Origin: Excoecaria cochinchinensis
Lineage: Eukaryota > Streptophyta > Magnoliopsida > Malpighiales > Euphorbiaceae
Assembly: GCA_947683425.1 (NCBI GenBank)
Contig: CANTUQ010000119.1
Span: forward strand, 7,277,501-7,341,500
Direction of reading: 5' to 3'
Length of the DNA: 64,000 nucleotides
Shown here: positions 59,239-64,000 of the stretch, piece by piece
Layout of the letters: each line of letters opens with the position of its first letter
How positions within the stretch are numbered: position 1 is the stretch's first letter
The notes under the pieces: generated by a model
Seen by the model: the letters and a program-made list of their open reading frames with translations, nothing else
Told to the model about the DNA's origin: nothing
Databases searched by the model: none
Program-made: the position numbers and the translations under genes

Positions 59239-61485
59239 TGTCACACCCTGTTTACCCCCTATTAGTATGAGCCTGTCTGTGTGAGCATGCATTTGTATGT
59301 GTTCAGCATATCATAAGGGTATTTTAGTAAAATGCATGTTTTTGGGGTTTATTAGCATATGGTTATATGTATGACATTAGTGTGTGAATTAATTGGGAAA
59401 TGATTGTGTGCATGTGTTGATACCATTATAGGGTGTGCATTGTGTGTGAGAAGTATTTGTTTGATTGGTGTGAGTGATTGGTTTCCACCAATAGGAAAGT
59501 GACAAGTGTAGGGTTAGGGAAAAAGATGAGTTAGTAGAGAAGGAAAAGTGAGAAGGCAGGGACTTAATTCTTTTTCCTGATTCTTCTTCTTCTTCTCTAG
59601 CTCATCTTCTTCCCTTGCTTTTATTTGGGAACCCTAGCTTGGATTAAGCTACTGTTAGTGGAAATCAACCATCTCCTTGGCATTCTTTGGTAAGTCATTG
59701 CATTCCTCGTCTCTATTTTCCAATTGTTTTCATCTTCTTCTCCTTCTTGAGTTTATAATTAACTTAGGGTTTTTATTTTGGTTGTTCTTCGATGTGTTGT
59801 GGCTTAGCTGTGGCTCCTCGCGATCCCAAGGGCAAGGAGATTACTGGGACTAGTGGAGCTAAGTGAAGTGAAGCTTAGAATTCAGGTTTGGGATTTGTTT
59901 GATAAGATTGTTTGATTTTGAGTTTACTTTAATTTTTAGGGTTTATGTTCTTGTGAAGCTTAAATGCATTTATGCTTGAATTGGTTGTTTTAATTTCTGG
60001 ATTGAGATGTATTATTGTTGTTTACATTGTATGGGATGTTTTCTGGAAGGTAAGAACAGGTTTGAATGGTTTTTAATCAAACTTGGGATTGATTTCTGAG
60101 TTCTGGGAATTCTGGAAAATGGGATATCGCGTTACTGTTGAAAATCCCGTTTTCAAGATTGCGTGTCGTGTGACTAGCCAGGAAAGAGAGGCCAGTCACG
60201 ACCCGTGACCAGCCCAAAGAAGAAGCCAGTCACGAGACGTGACTCCCAGTCACGACTCGTGACCAGCCAGAGGAAGAGGCCAGTCACGAGTTGTGATGCC
60301 AGTCACGACCCGTGACCAGCCCACCTTGTCGGTCACCCCCGTTCGGCCTATTTTCTGAAATTTCCCAGTTTTAACTCAAAAATGAATTTACGTACTTCAT
60401 TTGAATGGACTTATACTGCTGTATGATGCATGTCATACTTTTATATGCTTTGATATAAGTTATACCATGATTCTTCAGATGAATTATATGCTGTATTCTG
60501 AATTATGATTTGAATGACGCTTAACCTGCTAGAGTCAAGTAAGTGGATAGTTAGGCATGCCTAATAGAGTCTTTTAGCTGCAGACCTCAGCTCAGTTTGG
60601 ACCCCGATTAGGTACCCCGTTTGGTTCCTCGCGAACCCCTCAGTACTAGGATCTTGTTTCAGATCCCGTCAGTAAAAATATTGTGTTTTGATAAAAAATG
60701 AAATGACTTTTGATTTGTACCTATGAGGTACCCTCAGTATTCGATTCGTACCCATAAGGTACCTTCAGTACACTCGTTATCCACTACCTAGAGTCAACAG
60801 GTGTTCGATTAAATTGCTCTGTTCTGAATTGGCTATATAAATGTGATATCTTAATGAGTATAATTGATGAGATGGATTTTGGATTATTTGGCACGAATAT
60901 GAATCTGAAATGCGGAATGCATGGCTTTAGTTTGTGAGCATGTTTATATGGAATATGTTATAAACTATTGCATTTTGCCATTGTGAATGTGTTATGCCTT
61001 GACGACCATTGTGAATGGCCGTCCATATTTTATGTGTGTTTCCCCACTAAGCGTTTATCACTTAGCACGGTGTTTTTACCCGCGCAGGTGCGGAAGGAGT
61101 TTTGCTTTGAGAGAGTCGCCGCCGTCAAGCCAACACAGAAGGTTTAGTGTAGGGCTCAAATTTTGTAATCTTGATGATTCTTTTTATATAGAACTCTCCT
61201 GTATCAGTTTTGTTATAGTTTCCGCTTTTGTACTTATATTTTGGTTATGTAATATCTTTTATTTCAGCTAGTTAATCAGAACATTATTGTAATGGTTTAT
61301 TATATTAATGTATGATCAGCTATTGCTTTCGTTTCCTTTAAAGTTTTTAATTATCCCGTATTTCAGTATGTATGGTATGGATGAATGTATGTTTTGCTTT
61401 GTATCTGTTTGGTGGCACCTTTGCTCATACAGCATCTCACTCCTAATCGGATGGGATCGCCTACGTATGGGTAGGGGGTGTTACA
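59239..61485 (+). mobile_element. 5' LTR of element F
   Basis: Starts TGTCACACCCTGTTTACC and ends GGGGGTGTTACA, 2247 bp. It contains five GTCACGACTCGTGAC-type palindromes (60195-60316), the palindrome TTAGGCATGCCTAA (60551-60564) and the hairpin block (61047-61065). A CT-rich leader-like stretch lies at about 59560-59640; no clear TATA box was found. Confidence 0.92.
60195..60316. repeat. Cluster of five GTCACGAC(C/T)CGTGAC palindromes in LTR F
   Basis: 15-bp (near-)palindromes at 60195, 60229, 60249, 60283 and 60302, separated by AGCCAGAGGAAGAGGCCA-type spacers. They match the motif in Athila LTR J (53028-53251), an element of another lineage. Confidence 0.88.
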
Positions 61486-61491
61486 GTTTTT

Positions 61492-61507
61492 TGTATCAGA
61501 GCTCCGG
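61492..61507 (+). promoter_or_regulatory. Primer binding site of element F (tRNA-Met type)
   Basis: TGTATCAGAGCTCCGG, a few bases after the LTR; the family form is TGGTATCAGAGC, complementary to the 3' end of tRNA-Met. One base seems lost. Confidence 0.8.
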
Positions 61508-61602
61508 TTTAGGCATTTCTGGGTGTTGTTGTGTTGATTTGCTTAGACGTGTATGTGTCTAGATCTATGTTGGCTGATGCGGTTGTTTCTTATTTTTTTT
61601 AG

Positions 61603-62760
61603 ATGGCTTCTAACTCTTCTTATGGATCACTTGAGGAATTCGCTGAGAGTGTGAACCCTCAAGCAGCAGATCCATCAATTTCTGTGTCGGCTCAGCATGC
61701 TAGGGTCCAACCCGAGGCCGCAGCTATGCCTTTTGGGGCTATGTTTAGATTGCATCAGGACATGGCCAGGGTTTTGGAGAGAGTGACTGCTCCTAGAGCC
61801 CCTATGGAGAACTTGAGGAGGGCAGGTGTTGAAGACTTTTATGGTACCGGATTGGATGAATCTGAGATGGCTGAGAAATGGTTAGATAAAGTGAAGCGTG
61901 CTCTGAGAGAGATTCGGTGTCCTCCCGACCAGCAGGCAGAGTGTGCACTAGTTTTACTGCAAGGGTCTGCTTTTGAATTGTGGGAATTGGTTTGCAGGCA
62001 TCCTCAGCTACCGGATCCGATTACTTGGGAGTTCTTTGAGGGTGAGTTCACGAAGAAGTATATTACTCAGACTTATAGAGATGCTAGATGGGCGCAGTTT
62101 TTGAGTTTGAGACAGAGGACCATGTCAGTTTCAGATTATGAGAAAGAGTTCAACCGGTTATCTCGCTATGCTCCGCGTGGGGTTATGACAGATGATTTCA
62201 GATGCAAGCATTTTGAAGCGGGGTTGAACGAGTCTTTGAAGATTGCTTTGATTTCTTTGATGTGTATGCCTGGGGTGAGTTACTATCAGATTGTGGAGGC
62301 TGCCGTGAGGGCTGAGAGGTCTGAGACTGTGATGAGAGAGAGGGCTTAGAGGAGGAAACCTTCTCGTGGAGGATCTTCTTCATCCTCGGGTAAGAGATCG
62401 AGGAACCCACAGGATGAGTCATCATCTGGCCCGGCTTCCAGAGGTAGGAGACAGGGTTCTGCAGCTGTGTCATGTTCTGGTAGAGGTGGTAGATCAGAGA
62501 CTGCATCAATTTGTCCTCATTGTAGTAAGACTCATCGGGGTGAGTGTAGGTGGCTCTCCGGTGCATGCTTCAGGTGTGGGAGCACTGAGCATCTTTTGGC
62601 TAGCTATCTGAGATTGCATGAGGATTCAGGTTCCCAGAGAGAGGCTAGCAGGGTTGGTTCGAATGCTTCTCAGGCTACCCGTGGTAGAGGTCGAGGTGGT
62701 CGACCTAGAGAGGGTGCTGCATCAGAGACAGTGGACCGTGAGTTGCCTGTCGCAGCTAGA
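61603..62760 (+). pseudogene. gag: Tekay-type gag (element F), one in-frame stop
   Basis: Starts MASNSSYGSLEEFAESVN. The capsid domain spans about residues 65-235 (AGVEDFYGTGLDESEMAEKW, LVLLQGSAFELWELV, FFEGEFTKKYITQTY, SLRQRTMSVSDYEKEFNRLS). TAG at 62347-62349 replaces a Gln. An Arg/Ser-rich stretch follows, then the zinc knuckle CFRCGSTEHLLASY, where the last Cys is Tyr (62605-62607, a G-to-A change). The minus-strand and other-frame ORFs here are shadows. Confidence 0.88.
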
Positions 62761-63255
62761 GCATATGTTGTGCGAGCCAGAGAGGAGCAGGATGCGCCTG
62801 ATGTTATTGCTGGTAAGTTCCTACTCCATGACACTGAATTGTATGCTCTAATTGACCCTGGTTCCACACACTCATACTTGTGCACAGATAAAATTGTTGA
62901 TAAGTTGCATGTGGTTGATCAGTTAGATTATGAGATTTGGGTGACCAGTCCATTAGGGCATAGTGTCAGTGTGAGTAGAGTCTTTAGGAGTTGTCCTCTG
63001 ATGGTTGAGGGAGTTGTGCTTCCAGCGGATTTGATTGAGTTGCCTTTCAGAGAGTTTGATCTGATTCTGGGTATGGACTGGTTGGGTAAGCATCGGGCTG
63101 TAGTTGATTGCCATAGGAAGACAGTTATGCTTCGGGATAGAGGTCAGTCTGCTGTGTTTATGAAAGGTTTGGGTGCTAGTTCTTTGAATAATGTGATTTC
63201 TGTGATGTAAGCCAAGAGGTTTATCAGGAAAGGTTGTGAGGCTTTTCTAGCAGTT
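62761..63255 (+). pseudogene. Tekay-type protease (element F)
   Basis: RVP_2-like. ALIDPGSTHSYL is the active site and FDLILGMDWLGKHRAVVDC the C-terminal part; it is in the same frame as gag. TAA at 63208-63210 replaces a Gln codon just after the domain (CAA to TAA). The domain itself is complete. Confidence 0.85.
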
Positions 63256-64000
63256 GTGTTGGATTCCAAGAGAGATCAGGTTCAGATTGAGGACATCCCT
63301 GTCATGCGGGAGTTTAGTGATGTGTTCCCGAGCGAGTTGCTTGGTTTGCCTCCTGAGAGAGAGGTCGAGTTGTCCATTGAGATTATGCCGGGTACCACAC
63401 CTATTTCGAAAGCACCTTATCGGATGGCTCCTGTAGAGTTGAGGGAACTTAAGACTCAGCTATAAGAGCTATTGGATAAGGGGTTTATTAGACCTAGCAT
63501 ATCTCCTTGGGGAGCTCCAGTTCTGTTTGTCAAGAAGAAAGATGGATCTTTGCGGATGTGTATCGACTACAGGCAAATTAATAAGGTCACAGTGAAGAAT
63601 AGGTATCCGTTGCCTAGGATTGAAGATTTGTTTGATCAGCTTCGAGGTGCAGGTGTCTTCTCCAAGATAGATCTTCGATCAGGGTACTATCAGATTCGAG
63701 TTCAGGATGCGGATGTGGTTAAGACTGTATTTCGGACTAGGTATGGTCACTATGAGTTTCTTGTGATGCCGTTTGGTTTGACCAATGCTCCAGCGGCTTT
63801 TATGGATATGATGAACCGTGTGTTTAGGCCATACTTAGATCGATTTGTAGTAGTGTTCATTGATGAAATCTTGGTGTATTCCAAGGATGATAGTGAGCAT
63901 GAGGAGCATCTCAGATTGGTTTTGCAGATGTTGAGAGAGCATCAGTTGTTTGTCAAGCTTAGCAAGTGTGATTTTTGGCTTCAGGAAGTGTCATTTTTGG
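63256..64000 (+). pseudogene. Reverse transcriptase (element F), partial at the window edge
   Basis: LLGLPPEREVELSIEIMPGT, SPWGAPVLFVKKKDGSLRMC, FSKIDLRSGYYQIRV with the first catalytic Asp, MPFGLTNAPAAFMDMMN. The catalytic FIDD motif reads FIDE (63856-63867), so the last metal-binding Asp is Glu. TAA at 63463-63465 replaces Gln in QLQELLDKG. The sequence ends in FWLQEVSFL. In the same frame as gag and protease. Confidence 0.85.

Larger units (their letters stand above)
59239..64000 (+). mobile_element. Tekay/Del-type element F, runs off the window
   Basis: LTR 59239-61485, PBS, and one long gag-pol frame that leaves the window inside RT. Best preserved chromovirus here: only three stops in about 800 codons. 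RNase H, integrase, chromodomain and 3' LTR would lie beyond 64000. The five bases before the LTR are ggcaa (candidate target duplication). Confidence 0.9.

Overview
This window is nuclear DNA of a flowering plant and consists of nested Ty3/gypsy LTR retrotransposons from end to end. I found no host gene, rRNA, tRNA gene or CRISPR array. The plant assignment rests on three plant-typical lineages recognised by protein motifs, primer binding sites (PBS) and LTR ends: Tat/Retand-type, Athila-type and Tekay/Del-type chromoviruses. The species cannot be named from this sequence. Density of insertions and decay suggest a heterochromatic or pericentromeric setting (inference).

Layout. (1) 1-1967: part of a minus-strand Tekay LTR, then an inverted Athila-like 3' remnant. 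(2) 1968-31387: Tat element A (plus). Its protease gene is split at 6159/31201 by Athila-like element G (6160-31200; two 1588-bp LTRs). G contains a Tekay solo LTR (9823-12455, target duplication atatt) and Tat element C (17070-29516, target duplication atgac). (3) 31388-34654: minus-strand Tekay LTR H, split by Tat solo LTR B (32229-34413, target duplication cccaa). (4) 34655-about 49735: minus-strand Tat element D, with a 3' LTR that holds a Tekay solo LTR (36726-39250, target duplication gattt), two accessory genes, and a pol with RT, two RNase H regions and integrase. (5) About 49736-59238: partial Tekay LTR I, Tekay element E, an Athila gag element J, and a Tat LTR fragment K lying inside E's LTR. 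(6) 59239 to the end: Tekay element F (LTR, gag, protease, RT), cut by the window edge.

How the parts relate. Every element is broken; most stops look like CAG/CAA/CGA to TAG/TAA/TGA or TGG to TAG, as expected from decay of methylated cytosines. The most unusual signals are regulatory. Unrelated lineages carry the same kinds of short palindrome clusters near LTR promoters and near two internal promoters. Tat element D has a divergent promoter between an antisense plant-mobile-domain-like gene and a sense gene resembling Athila ORF1. Athila-like element G has a similar internal promoter with a spliced leader in front of its own ORF1. Tekay LTRs share two hairpin-like motifs, one of them with compensatory changes.

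Lineage and domain calls are by eye; no database search was run. Boundaries with matching target duplications are exact; others are marked approximate.
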